Counted from the first letter of the stretch, positions 1 through 7,623 are shown. The stretch is DNA of 18,839 nucleotides from an uncultured Sutterella sp. (GCA_905206345.1 CAJLGW010000033.1:1-18839), one strand, 5' to 3'. The notes: generated by a model from the letters alone, not told the origin. Program-made: numbers and translations.

Positions 1-55
1 GAGCGACGGACTGTTAATCCGCAGGTCGTTGGTTCGAGCCCAACTCGGGGAGCCA
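1..55 (+). tRNA. tRNA-Asn (anticodon GTT), 5' end cut by window edge
   Basis: The 3' two thirds of a tRNA are visible. The anticodon loop CTGTTAA (11-17) carries GTT at 13-15, which reads asparagine codons. The T arm is GTTGG (28-32), loop TTCGAGC (33-39), CCAAC (40-44). The acceptor 3' strand is 45-51, followed by a discriminator G and an encoded CCA at 53-55. The D arm and acceptor 5' strand lie outside the window. Four of five anticodon-stem pairs are canonical; the outermost (A6/C22) is not. Confidence 0.93.
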
Positions 56-58
56 TTC

Positions 59-88
59 AAAGGAGAGGTCAAAAAACCTCTCCTTTTT
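59..88 (+). terminator. Rho-independent terminator after tRNA-Asn
   Basis: The stem AGGAGAGGT (61-69) pairs perfectly with ACCTCTCCT (76-84) around a loop of CAAAAA. Two A-U pairs extend it (59-60 with 85-86), and a T run follows to 88. It begins only four bases after the CCA end, so it most likely ends the tRNA transcript. Confidence 0.88.
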
Positions 89-203
89 CTTTGTCAACAA
101 TATTTTGTGAGTTTTGGGCAAAAATACCACAAAATATTCCATCAAAAATCCTCTTATTTTCCAAAGACTTGCGCACTGTTTCAATTTATTTTCGTTTTAC
201 CTA
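89..203. other. AT-rich intergenic segment, nothing recognised
   Basis: Between the tRNA terminator and the putative permease promoter there is AT-rich sequence. Short open frames cross it, but none has a Shine-Dalgarno sequence or a recognisable product. I see no repeat, attachment site or RNA gene here. Confidence 0.5.
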
Positions 204-232
204 TTGCCCTCACCGAATTTTGACTCTATTAT
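204..232 (+). promoter_or_regulatory. Putative sigma-70 promoter of the permease gene
   Basis: TTGCCC (204-209, four of six matches to the -35 consensus) and TATTAT (227-232, five of six to the -10) are separated by 17 bases. This predicts a transcript start near 238-240 and a 5' leader of about 220 nt before the permease ATG. An alternative TTGACT at 220-225 has no good -10 at the right distance. Confidence 0.45.
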
Positions 233-238
233 CGCGGT

Positions 239-461
239 GTCAATAGAACAAATTTATTTTGTTGACCACCGTGTCGGGGGAGAAAACCCTCGAAAAACGA
301 GAGATGAACGTTTGGACGACGAACATCTTTTTACAAACGGGTTGCAACTGTCAGACTAGCTTCGAAGCGAACATTTCGTCGAAGACAAGATCCTGAGTCC
401 TTGGGTATAAGGCCTGTACCCTCGGTGCTAGAAAGCAGAAGCAACACTTTGGGGGAAAGGC
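239..461 (+). promoter_or_regulatory. Long, hairpin-rich 5' leader of the permease mRNA; candidate cis-regulatory RNA
   Basis: Hand folding finds several hairpins: GTCAA (239-243)/TTGAC (262-266); CTCG-AAAAA-CGAG (289-301); GATG (303-306)/CATC (324-327) enclosing CGT-TTGG-ACG (309-318); GCT-TCGA-AGC (359-368); GGGTA (403-407)/TACCC (417-421); and TGCT-AGAA-AGCA (426-437). A long-range helix, CCA+GTGT (266-268, 271-274) with ACAC+TGG (444-447, 450-452), would close the domain and take the first G residues of the GGGGGA Shine-Dalgarno. CGACGAA (317-323) is fully complementary to TTCGTCG (375-381) and competes with local hairpins. There is no terminator-like U run before the gene, so any control would more likely act on translation. 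I could not match it to the SAM, SAH, lysine, glutamine or guanidine riboswitch sequences I know. Function is inference. Confidence 0.4.
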
Positions 462-1910
462 ATGAGTAATCGCTCCCAAAATAATACGGCGAATAACGAG
501 TCCCAATTCCAACGCTCAATGCAATTGCGTCACCTCATTATGTTGAGTTTAGGTGGCGTGATCGGCAGCGGCCTCTTCTTTGGAACTGGTCACATCATCG
601 CAAACGTTGGTGCCTTCGGTACTGTGTTGGCTTACTTAATCGGTGCATTTATGGTGTACTTGATCATGTTAAGTCTTGGTGAACTCTCTGTGGCTCACCC
701 CGACCCTGGCTCCTTTCACCTTTATGCAACGAAATACATCTCTCCGGCAGCTGGCTATGCTGTTGCGTGGTTGTATTGGTTGAATTGGACGGTCACGTTA
801 GGGACCGCTTTCACCGCTGTTGGCTTTGCCATGCAGTATTGGTTCCCTCAAGTGCCGATATGGATGTGGTGCGTGATTTTCGGGTCGATCATTTTCTTCT
901 TGAATGTGATTGATACTCGCTTTTTTGCTGAAAGTGAGTTCTTCCTCTCGATTATTAAAGTGATCACCATTCAGGTCTTCATCGTCTTGGGGGCTTGCGC
1001 CATCTTTGATGTTATTCCATTTGGTGAAACAGGTTCTCCGGGTTGGTCAAACTTGATCGGTAACGGTGATTTGTTGCCCAACGGCATAACACCACTGTTA
1101 TTTACGATGGTGACGGTTTGCTTTGCCTTCTCGGGCACTGAATTGATCGGTGTGGCCGCAGGCGAAACGCATAATCCCGAACGCGTGATTCCGATTGCTG
1201 TTCGCGCCTCTTTGTTGCGCTTGGTGGTCTTCTTTGTAGGTACCGTCTTGATTGTTGCAACGTTGGTGCCAGCAGAATCAGCCACGGTTTCAAAGAGCCC
1301 GTTCATTACGGTCTTTGAGCAGTTAGGGATTCCCTATGCAGCAGACATCTTTAACTTTGTCATCATCACAGCAATTTTGTCATCGGCCAACACAGGGTTG
1401 TTTGCCTCCGGTCGTATGGTGTGGTCGTTGGGTCATGATGGCATGATGCCAGCAGGCTTAGCAAAGCTCAATAAGCGTGGCGTTCCTGTTAACGCCTTAG
1501 CCTTCAGTATGTTGGGCGGCTTGCTTGCTTTGGCCTCTAGCGTTATGGCTGCTGATACGGTCTTTGTGATTTTGATCTCTATCGTAGGTTTCTCTACGGT
1601 GGGTGTTTGGTTAAGCATCTGCATCGCTCACTACCGCTTCCGCCAACAATATTTGGCCAATGGTGGCGACTTGAACGAGCTAAAATATAAGAGCCCTTGG
1701 TTCCCATTCGTTCCCATTGCCGGTGCAGTGATGTGCATCATTGTGATGGTCGGTATGGGCTTTGACCCCGAACAACGCATCGCGCTTTATTGCGGTATTC
1801 CGTTTACCGTTTCGTGCTTTGTCATCTATCACTTGACGCATAAGATAAAAAAATCGGCCCGGATGACTCACGTGGTGGACGACATGCCGGGTCGTGAAGC
1901 GATTCCCTAA
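462..1910 (+). CDS. mmuP: Amino-acid permease, S-methylmethionine permease (MmuP)-like
   Basis: A 482-residue inner-membrane transporter of the APC superfamily, with about twelve hydrophobic segments. The first membrane helix carries GGVIGSGLFFGTG (about residues 31-43), the APC substrate/ion-binding loop. FSGTELIGVAAGE lies near residues 224-236, and IAHYRFRQQYLANGGDL is the conserved late loop. From memory, long stretches parallel E. coli MmuP more closely than LysP (for example AVAWLYWLNWTVTLGTAF, AMQYWFPQVPIWMW and GIPYAADIFNFVI), so S-methylmethionine or a related amino acid is the likely substrate. The start is ATG 462 after GGGGGA at 451-456. The gene is monocistronic, between a long leader and a convergent terminator. 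No homocysteine methyltransferase gene (mmuM) is nearby, so substrate specificity is not supported by context. Membership of the permease family is certain; the exact substrate is not. Confidence 0.85.
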   Translation: MSNRSQNNTANNESQFQRSMQLRHLIMLSLGGVIGSGLFFGTGHIIANVGAFGTVLAYLIGAFMVYLIMLSLGELSVAHPDPGSFHLYATKYISPAAGYAVAWLYWLNWTVTLGTAFTAVGFAMQYWFPQVPIWMWCVIFGSIIFFLNVIDTRFFAESEFFLSIIKVITIQVFIVLGACAIFDVIPFGETGSPGWSNLIGNGDLLPNGITPLLFTMVTVCFAFSGTELIGVAAGETHNPERVIPIAVRASLLRLVVFFVGTVLIVATLVPAESATVSKSPFITVFEQLGIPYAADIFNFVIITAILSSANTGLFASGRMVWSLGHDGMMPAGLAKLNKRGVPVNALAFSMLGGLLALASSVMAADTVFVILISIVGFSTVGVWLSICIAHYRFRQQYLANGGDLNELKYKSPWFPFVPIAGAVMCIIVMVGMGFDPEQRIALYCGIPFTVSCFVIYHLTHKIKKSARMTHVVDDMPGREAIP

Positions 1911-1928
1911 GCGCTTCTTAACCACAGC

Positions 1929-1974
1929 CGGTTTTGACTGAGCCTATCCCCTCTTCGGGAAACAATCAAAACCG
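1929..1974 (+). repeat. Two-tier inverted repeat in the permease 3' region
   Basis: CGGTTTTGA (1929-1937) and TCAAAACCG (1966-1974) form a perfect 9-bp stem. Its loop contains a second hairpin, TCCC (1947-1950)/GGGA (1957-1960). It is followed only by a short TTTAT, so it is a weak terminator at best. It could instead protect the mRNA 3' end. Confidence 0.5.
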
Positions 1975-1989
1975 TTTATCAAACAAATA

Positions 1990-2024
1990 CGGGAGAGTTC
2001 CAAAAGAGCTCTCCCGCTTGTTTT
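1990..2024. terminator. Bidirectional terminator between convergent permease and lolA genes
   Basis: CGGGAGAGTTC (1990-2000) pairs with GAGCTCTCCCG (2006-2016), 11 pairs including one G-U, with loop CAAAA. On the plus strand CTTGTTTT follows; on the minus strand TATTTGTTT follows. It sits between two convergent genes and probably ends both transcripts. Confidence 0.8.
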
Positions 2025-2043
2025 CCTATCATCAGTTTTCGGA

Positions 2044-2670
2044 TTAAAGACCTGAGCGATCTTCCAATACATCCACTCCCTTAGGCGTCTTAAATGTGAA
2101 ATCCGTCTTCTTAAATTTCGGATTCTTCTTCACATTAGAAAAAGCCAAAACCGTTTGCTGACCAAAATTATCTTTCAAAATCATGCGAGCGGGCAATTGA
2201 TTCTTAAAAGCGATTCTGACTTCGCTAAAGGGCGAGTTATCATCTTTAGGCGTTGCTAACAACCAATGCATCCCTTCACTATCGGGAAGCTCTTTTACCG
2301 CAAAGTCTTTTGAGAAATCGTTGTTCCCGAAAAGAATGGATGCGGGCGTTGCCGGTAGCGCCTGCGTGAGTGTTTTAACGGTCACCTGAGCCATCTCGAC
2401 GTCATAGAGCCATAAGGTCTTGCCGTCACTCATCATCAATTCTTCAAAAGGCGCATCATAGTGCCAGCTAAAGCAGCCGGGACGCAAGAATTTAAATTCT
2501 CCTTGACCGGCGCCAGAGGCATCTTCCCCTTTTTCCGTAAGAACTTTTTGGCTAAACGTCCCTGCAGCACTTGAGGTGTTTTTCAAAAAAGCCTGCAAGT
2601 CGTCCATGGCCCCAGCCATGGCAGACAACGAACAACCGGCTAAGAGTAAAGAGACTAAAAATTTACGCAC
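2044..2670 (-). CDS. lolA: Outer-membrane lipoprotein carrier protein LolA
   Basis: A 208-residue periplasmic chaperone that takes lipoproteins released by the LolCDE complex and carries them to LolB at the outer membrane. The N-terminus MRKFLVSLLLAGCSLSAMA is a signal peptide with a type I peptidase site near AMA/GA. The body has the LolA pattern: DLQAFLKNTSSAAGTFSQ, a GEFKFLRPGCFSWHYDAPFEE strand pair, SDGKTLWLYD, and the C-terminal FTFKTPKGVDVL. The start codon is GTG (2668-2670) and touches the ftsK stop codon with no spacing. A GGAG within the last ftsK codons serves as ribosome binding site, so translation is probably coupled to ftsK. ftsK-lolA is also the E. coli order. The cysteine in the signal region is not a lipobox with a plausible +1 position, so the protein is taken to be soluble. 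Confidence 0.93.
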   Translation of the reverse strand: MRKFLVSLLLAGCSLSAMAGAMDDLQAFLKNTSSAAGTFSQKVLTEKGEDASGAGQGEFKFLRPGCFSWHYDAPFEELMMSDGKTLWLYDVEMAQVTVKTLTQALPATPASILFGNNDFSKDFAVKELPDSEGMHWLLATPKDDNSPFSEVRIAFKNQLPARMILKDNFGQQTVLAFSNVKKNPKFKKTDFTFKTPKGVDVLEDRSGL

Positions 2671-5091
2671 TTAGAGCTCCAATTGATCAGGACGAGCGTT
2701 AATAGTTCGACGACCACTTGAGTCTGCAGCACTCACAATACCTTCGGCCTCTAACTCATCAACGATATTGGCTGCACGCGGATAACCCACACCTAAACGG
2801 CGTTGTAAGAACGTCACCGAACACTTATTACTGTCGAGAATAATCTGCACAGCTTTATCAAAAAGTGCATCTCGAGCGCCACCTAGACTACGACGATTTT
2901 CTCCGCCTTCGCCTTCCTCATCTTCGTCAGTTACCAACACTTCAGTCACGTACTTAGGCTTTGCCATTTGGCGTAATGCCGACGTAATGCGTTCCAACTC
3001 GCCATCGGTCACAAAAGCCCCTTGGACACGTTCCAAAGACTGTAGACTCGGCATCTTGAATAAGAAGTCGCCATTCCCCAAAAGATTTTCTGCACCCATT
3101 TGGTCCAAAATAATGCGACTATCCGACCCCGTTGCCACTTGGAAAGCCGCACGAGACGGAATATTGGTTCTCAAAAGACCGGAGAGCACATCGGCACTCG
3201 GGCGTTGCGTTGCCAAAATCAAGTGAATCCCTGCTGCACGCGCTTTTTGAGCCAATCGAATCAAAGAGTCTTCAACACCCTTTTTATCCACCATCAATAA
3301 GTCTGCCATTTCGTCAACAACAACGACGATATAAGGCAACTCTTCCAACGGCATGTCCTCTTTCACATCCTTGAGATAGTGAGAGAGCATCGTTGTGCCA
3401 CTCGCGGCAAGTTCGCGAACCTTTTGGTTATAGGTATCAATGTTTCGAACTTTCAACAAATGCGCCAAATGGTAGCGTCGATCCATTTCTTTGACACACC
3501 ATTGAAGGCTGTGTTTTGCCAAATTCATTTGATCAACAACCGGGCACAATAAGTGCGGAATATCTTCATACCAAGAAAATTCCACCTTCTTCGGGTCAAT
3601 CAAAATCAAACGTAATTTCGAGGGTTCAAAACGGTACAACAATGACAAAATCATGCTGTTGACGCCCACGGATTTACCGGAACCCGTAGTACCTGCCACG
3701 AGTAAATGCGGCATCTTCGCCAAATCTTGTACAAACGGTTCACCCGTAATGCACTTACCTAAACACAAGGGCAAAGCCCCTTTAAAGCGAGCAAAGTCTT
3801 GAGAGCCTAAGAGTTCAGAAAGTTTCACAATCTGACGCTTAGGATTCGGCACTTCAAGCCCCATGTAAGGCGTATTCGGAACGGTTTCCAAAACACGTAC
3901 CGATTGAACACTTAAGACACGCGCCAAGTCGTTTTCCAGATTTTTAATCGCAGAACTTTTAACGCCTTCAGCCGGTTCAATTTCGTAGCGCGTCACCACT
4001 GGACCCGGATTGGCCGCTCTCACCGTCACTTTGACACCGTAACTTGCGAGCTTACTTTCAATCAAGTTACTCATGATGCTAAGCGAAGTCTTATCAATCG
4101 AAGGCTCGGAATTCACAGCCGGATCAAAAAGTCGCAAGTCCGGTCGAATGGGCGTAACAGAATTCTCAAAAAGACTTTCTTGTTGAGATTGCAAAGCAAT
4201 CGTACTTTGTTCAACCTTGGCTTGAGGCTTAATATCAATCGCAAGGCCGGGTTGATCATCCTCTTTCTCTTCAACCTTGTCTTCTTTCTTAAAAAACGGC
4301 AACGAAGACGTTATAACTTCTTTCTTTTTTTCCGGTTCATTGAAATCAGCCTTAACGATCTCTTCTCGACGATTATCTCGCTTGTAGAGGCGCTCGACGC
4401 GCGCTCCCAACCCCTCAAAAACATTGAGCCAAGAAAAATCAAAGAAAATCGCCATGCCCCAAGCACCCAAAACAAGCATGATCAAAGTAACGCCAATCGC
4501 TCCCATGTAAGGAACGACAGCTGTCATCAAGGCTTGACCTAAAATGCCGCCGGCTTCGCCTGGCAATCGTTCTGCATAAGGGTACAAACGTAGCGCTTCC
4601 AACGTTGTGCTTGCGCACAACAGTAAGATCAAGCCAGTTAAGTGGTAGATGCGACCAAAGGGCGTTTTAACATAATGACTGGAAGCGTAACGCCATGCCA
4701 CCATAGCGCCGACCCCAATGAGCCAATACGCACTCCAACCAAAAACAAACAATGAAATGTCTGAAAGATAAGCCCCAAAACCGCCTACAAAATTTTTCGC
4801 ATTAGCCAAGGGGGCCGCATGAGTGAAAGACGGATCGGCCGGAGAGTATGAAACGAGTGACAACACATACAAAACGGTGAAAACGGCAAAAAACACCCCC
4901 ATAAAAGGCGCAAGGTGAATCTTTGCCTTTTCTTTAGGCGCCTTCGGTGCCTGCAAATACGCATTACTCTTAAGAACCAGTTCATTTCCAGGTGTCGCCA
5001 ACTGACTATCATTGACGGAACGCTTGCGTTTGGCAGGTGCTTTTAGCAGGTTTTTTGAGGCTTTTTCTTTGTTGAGGGCCGGTTTTTTCAT
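2671..5091 (-). CDS. ftsK: DNA translocase FtsK
   Basis: An 806-residue division-septum DNA pump that clears chromosome ends through the closing septum and activates XerCD recombination. A lysine-rich N-terminus is followed by four membrane segments between about residues 62 and 220. A short charged linker of the SpoIIIE/short-FtsK type follows, not the very long E. coli linker. The motor has Walker A GTTGSGKS at 467-474 and Walker B ending in D593-E594 (VVVVDEMADLL). The C-terminal gamma winged-helix domain occupies about 742-806 (LQRRLGVGYPRAANIVDELE) and reads the KOPS orientation sequences. The ATG at 5091 has an in-frame TGA immediately upstream, so the frame cannot start earlier. No clear Shine-Dalgarno precedes it. 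lolA follows without a gap. The gene is divergent from trxB across about 200 AT-rich bases, where TACAAT on the minus strand (about 5134-5139) is a possible -10. Confidence 0.97.
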   Translation of the reverse strand: MKKPALNKEKASKNLLKAPAKRKRSVNDSQLATPGNELVLKSNAYLQAPKAPKEKAKIHLAPFMGVFFAVFTVLYVLSLVSYSPADPSFTHAAPLANAKNFVGGFGAYLSDISLFVFGWSAYWLIGVGAMVAWRYASSHYVKTPFGRIYHLTGLILLLCASTTLEALRLYPYAERLPGEAGGILGQALMTAVVPYMGAIGVTLIMLVLGAWGMAIFFDFSWLNVFEGLGARVERLYKRDNRREEIVKADFNEPEKKKEVITSSLPFFKKEDKVEEKEDDQPGLAIDIKPQAKVEQSTIALQSQQESLFENSVTPIRPDLRLFDPAVNSEPSIDKTSLSIMSNLIESKLASYGVKVTVRAANPGPVVTRYEIEPAEGVKSSAIKNLENDLARVLSVQSVRVLETVPNTPYMGLEVPNPKRQIVKLSELLGSQDFARFKGALPLCLGKCITGEPFVQDLAKMPHLLVAGTTGSGKSVGVNSMILSLLYRFEPSKLRLILIDPKKVEFSWYEDIPHLLCPVVDQMNLAKHSLQWCVKEMDRRYHLAHLLKVRNIDTYNQKVRELAASGTTMLSHYLKDVKEDMPLEELPYIVVVVDEMADLLMVDKKGVEDSLIRLAQKARAAGIHLILATQRPSADVLSGLLRTNIPSRAAFQVATGSDSRIILDQMGAENLLGNGDFLFKMPSLQSLERVQGAFVTDGELERITSALRQMAKPKYVTEVLVTDEDEEGEGGENRRSLGGARDALFDKAVQIILDSNKCSVTFLQRRLGVGYPRAANIVDELEAEGIVSAADSSGRRTINARPDQLEL

Positions 5092-5297
5092 TCAAAAAAT
5101 CAATTCTTACATTCAATTTCTAGAAACATTAATTGTACTTTTTTGCGTCGCTAATAGGGCTTGTAAACACCCATTTTTGCAAGCATTTTTCAGCTCGTTA
5201 CCTTTTTTATATTTTTGGTCAATGGTTCTTGATTAATTTCTTTCGCTTTGAAGCTAAAATGCAAGAGTTAATTAATGAGAGAAACAAAGGATTTTTT

Positions 5298-6254
5298 ATG
5301 TCCACTACGAAACATGCCAAAGTGATTGTCTTAGGTTCTGGGCCTGCAGGTTATACCGCCGCTCTTTATGCTGCGCGAGCCAATTTAGAACCGCTCTTGA
5401 TCACCGGAATGGAGCAAGGCGGCCAATTGATGACGACCACCGAAATTGATAACTGGCCTGCTGATGTCAATGGCGTACAAGGGCCTGAACTTATGCAACG
5501 ATTCCTTGATCACGCTAGCCGTTTCGGCACCCAAATTGAATTTGATATGGTGACCGAAGCTCACTTAAAGGAAAAACCGATTCGCTTGGTCTCCGACCTT
5601 GGCAATACCTACACGTGCGATGCCCTCATCATTGCAACAGGCGCCTCTGCTAAGTATTTAGGGCTTGAGTCTGAACAACATTACAAGGGACGAGGCGTCT
5701 CAGCGTGTGCAACGTGTGATGGCTTTTTCTACCGTAAAAAGGTGGTGGCTGTGGTTGGTGGCGGCAACGCTGCTTTGGAAGAAGCGCTTTACTTATCCAA
5801 TATTGCCAGCAAGGTTCATCTCGTTCACCGCCGTGATCGATTCAAGGCCGAACCGATTATGGTCAAAAAATTAATGGCTGCCGTCGAGGAAGGTCGTATT
5901 GAATTGCACCTTTTCCGCGAAGTCAAAGAAGTCTTGGGCGATGAAAAAGGCGTGACGGGCCTTACCCTCAAGGCTACTGACGGCGCAGCTGATGAAACGT
6001 TAACGCTTGACGGCGTCTTCATTGCGATCGGCCACTCGCCCAACACCAAGATTTTTGCAGATCAATTAGAGCTTGATCACGGTTACATCGTTACGCAAGG
6101 CACTCGCTCTCACACGGCAACGGCAACCAACATTGAAGGCGTCTTTGCTGCCGGCGACTGCCAAGACCAAACCTACCGTCAAGCCATCACGTCTGCTGCC
6201 ACGGGTTGCATGGCCGCGCTTGACGCACAACGCTATTTAGAAAGCGAAGAGTAA
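5298..6254 (+). CDS. trxB: Thioredoxin-disulfide reductase TrxB
   Basis: A 318-residue cytosolic FAD enzyme that uses NADPH to reduce thioredoxin. Motifs in order: FAD dinucleotide fold GSGPAG (13-18); redox-active C137-A-T-C140, the low-molecular-weight TrxB active site; NADPH fold VVGGGNAALEEA with VHRRDRFKAEP; and the C-terminal FAD motif GVFAAGDCQDQTYRQ. The frame is open upstream to 5133, but the start was placed at 5298: AAAGGA at 5286-5291 lies six bases before this ATG, and MSTTKHAKVIVLGSG aligns with the usual TrxB N-terminus. A TAAAAT at 5255-5260 could be a -10, with a poorly spaced TTGATT (5229-5234) upstream. It is the first gene of a trxB-smr-nfsB group. Confidence 0.97.
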   Translation: MSTTKHAKVIVLGSGPAGYTAALYAARANLEPLLITGMEQGGQLMTTTEIDNWPADVNGVQGPELMQRFLDHASRFGTQIEFDMVTEAHLKEKPIRLVSDLGNTYTCDALIIATGASAKYLGLESEQHYKGRGVSACATCDGFFYRKKVVAVVGGGNAALEEALYLSNIASKVHLVHRRDRFKAEPIMVKKLMAAVEEGRIELHLFREVKEVLGDEKGVTGLTLKATDGAADETLTLDGVFIAIGHSPNTKIFADQLELDHGYIVTQGTRSHTATATNIEGVFAAGDCQDQTYRQAITSAATGCMAALDAQRYLESEE

Positions 6255-6256
6255 AA

Positions 6257-6958
6257 ATGAGAAGTAAAGGTTTTGAGGCATTAAAGGGCATTAAAGCCCG
6301 TGCCTTTGAAGAAACAAAGGCACGCGAAGAGTCGGCTGAAGAAGCCGCCGCTCGTCGCGAGCAAGAAAAGATCAACAAAGAAGAATTTGATGCCGAAATG
6401 CATCGTCTTGGCATGATTAAAACCGAAAAGCAAGACGATGCTGCGGATTTGTTCTCTAAAGAAATGCAACGCTTAGGTGTCACTGAGCTTGATCAATCCA
6501 ATAAAAAGCACCCGGCCGCACGCGTTAAAACGCGCAAACCCATCACGCCAGCAACCCGTGCCCATGTTGAGATGAAATTGTCGGATAACTATGACGCCAC
6601 TTCCATGGACGACTGGGCAGATCGTGACTATGTTGCAGTGGGTTGCGGGGTTGATTTAGCCAGCAAACTCAAACGTGGTTTATGGCCCGTCGGGGCACAT
6701 TTGGATTTACACGGCTACACAATTGAAGAAGCCCGCTCGGCTTTGACGACGTTTATTATTGCCGCCCGTCAGGAAGGGATTCGTTGTGTTCGTATTGTCC
6801 ACGGAAAAGGCATGAATAGCGATGAAGGCCCCGTTTTAAAAATGATGGTGCGCCGTTGGCTTCGTCAAATGAATGAGGTGCAAGCCTTTATCCAAGCTTT
6901 ACCCGGTGAAGGTGGCTCTGGTGCCGTTCGTGTTTTATTAACGAAAAAAATTGCTTAA
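6257..6958 (+). CDS. Smr/MutS2-C domain protein
   Basis: A 233-residue protein. The first hundred or so residues are highly charged and probably helical, rich in Glu, Lys and Ala. The C-terminal Smr domain (about 145-230) has the signature elements DLHG (150-153), VHGKG (181-185) and a late GGSGAV turn (219-224). Smr domains bind nucleic acids, and some are nicking or ribosome/mRNA-cleaving endonucleases. Whether this one cleaves DNA or RNA cannot be told. The ATG lies two bases after the trxB stop, so it is probably translationally coupled; the GAAGAG at the end of trxB may act as ribosome binding site. A trxB-smr pairing is, as I recall, common in betaproteobacteria, although the functional link is unknown. 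Confidence 0.9.
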   Translation: MRSKGFEALKGIKARAFEETKAREESAEEAAARREQEKINKEEFDAEMHRLGMIKTEKQDDAADLFSKEMQRLGVTELDQSNKKHPAARVKTRKPITPATRAHVEMKLSDNYDATSMDDWADRDYVAVGCGVDLASKLKRGLWPVGAHLDLHGYTIEEARSALTTFIIAARQEGIRCVRIVHGKGMNSDEGPVLKMMVRRWLRQMNEVQAFIQALPGEGGSGAVRVLLTKKIA

Positions 6959-6972
6959 TTGGGGAAAGATTT

Positions 6973-7617
6973 ATGGATATCTTGGAATTGATGCAAACTC
7001 GCTATACAACCAAGCATTTTGATCAAGGGCGTCACGTGTCTGCTAAGGACATGGAAAAGCTTTTAGAAGTCCTTCGCTTGTGTCCTTCTTCCGTTAATTC
7101 ACAGCCGTGGCACTTTTATGTTGTGACGACTCCCGAAGGTCGCGAAAGAATTCGTCCTGCCATTAAGGACTTTAACGTCAACCGTTTGACGGCCTCGGAC
7201 TTTATTTTCTTTGCCGTGCCCGCCACGACAAGCCTGCCCTATTGGGAAGCGCTTTATGAAAAAGAAAAAGCCGATGGACGATACAAAACGTGGACTTCTG
7301 ACGAACGCCCCGATGCACTTCGCATGACGTACGCCAAAATGTTTGAAGAAAATCCTCAAGAATGGTTTAACTACGCCAGTAACCAAACGTTCTTGGCAGC
7401 GGGTTGCTTAACCGTTGCAGCAGCAGAAATGGGCATTGACTCCACGCTCTTAGGTGGCATTGATTTTGATATGCTCGATGACCTTTTAGGCATCAAAGCA
7501 AAGAATCACCGTACGATTTTAGGTATTGCATTGGGCTACCGCGCAAGCAAAGACTCCAATGCCTCTCGACCGAAATCCCGTTGGGAAAAAGAAGATATCA
7601 TCCACTACATCCCTTAA
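6973..7617 (+). CDS. nfsB: NfsB-type oxygen-insensitive NAD(P)H nitroreductase
   Basis: A 214-residue FMN flavoprotein of the nitroreductase family. Family members reduce nitroaromatics, quinones and related compounds with NAD(P)H. The N-terminus MDILELMQTRYTTKHFD matches the NfsB flavin-phosphate contact region, and PSSVNSQPW (38-46) is the second FMN motif. The C-terminal ILGIALGYRASKDSNASRPKSR matches the NfsB tail with its conserved PKSR. Length equals the family norm. A GGGGAAAG Shine-Dalgarno (6961-6968) precedes ATG 6973, fourteen bases after the Smr gene, so it is likely the third gene of the trxB operon. Two terminator hairpins follow. The physiological substrate is unknown; the family assignment is strong and the orthology good. 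Confidence 0.88.
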   Translation: MDILELMQTRYTTKHFDQGRHVSAKDMEKLLEVLRLCPSSVNSQPWHFYVVTTPEGRERIRPAIKDFNVNRLTASDFIFFAVPATTSLPYWEALYEKEKADGRYKTWTSDERPDALRMTYAKMFEENPQEWFNYASNQTFLAAGCLTVAAAEMGIDSTLLGGIDFDMLDDLLGIKAKNHRTILGIALGYRASKDSNASRPKSRWEKEDIIHYIP

Positions 7618-7623
7618 TAGGGC

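Noticed and set aside
1..200. tRNA-Asn as an integration site for a mobile element
   Set aside because: No integrase gene, no repeat of the tRNA 3' end in the window, and the downstream genes look ordinary.
304..396. A 30-codon upstream reading frame (starting MNVWTT) in the permease leader
   Set aside because: The only purine-rich stretch is immediately next to the ATG, with no proper spacing, and there is no run of regulatory codons. It overlaps the hairpins and is most likely chance.
270..460. Known SAM, SAH, lysine, glutamine or guanidine riboswitch
   Set aside because: I could not find the conserved cores of these classes; a GATGAA stretch recalls part of the SAM-I core, but the surrounding GCCCGGCAACC-like sequence is absent.
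5133..5297. In-frame 55-residue N-terminal extension of TrxB
   Set aside because: TrxB normally begins a few residues before the FAD motif. ATG 5298 has AAAGGA at good spacing, whereas the upstream ATG has none and the extension resembles untranslated AT-rich DNA.
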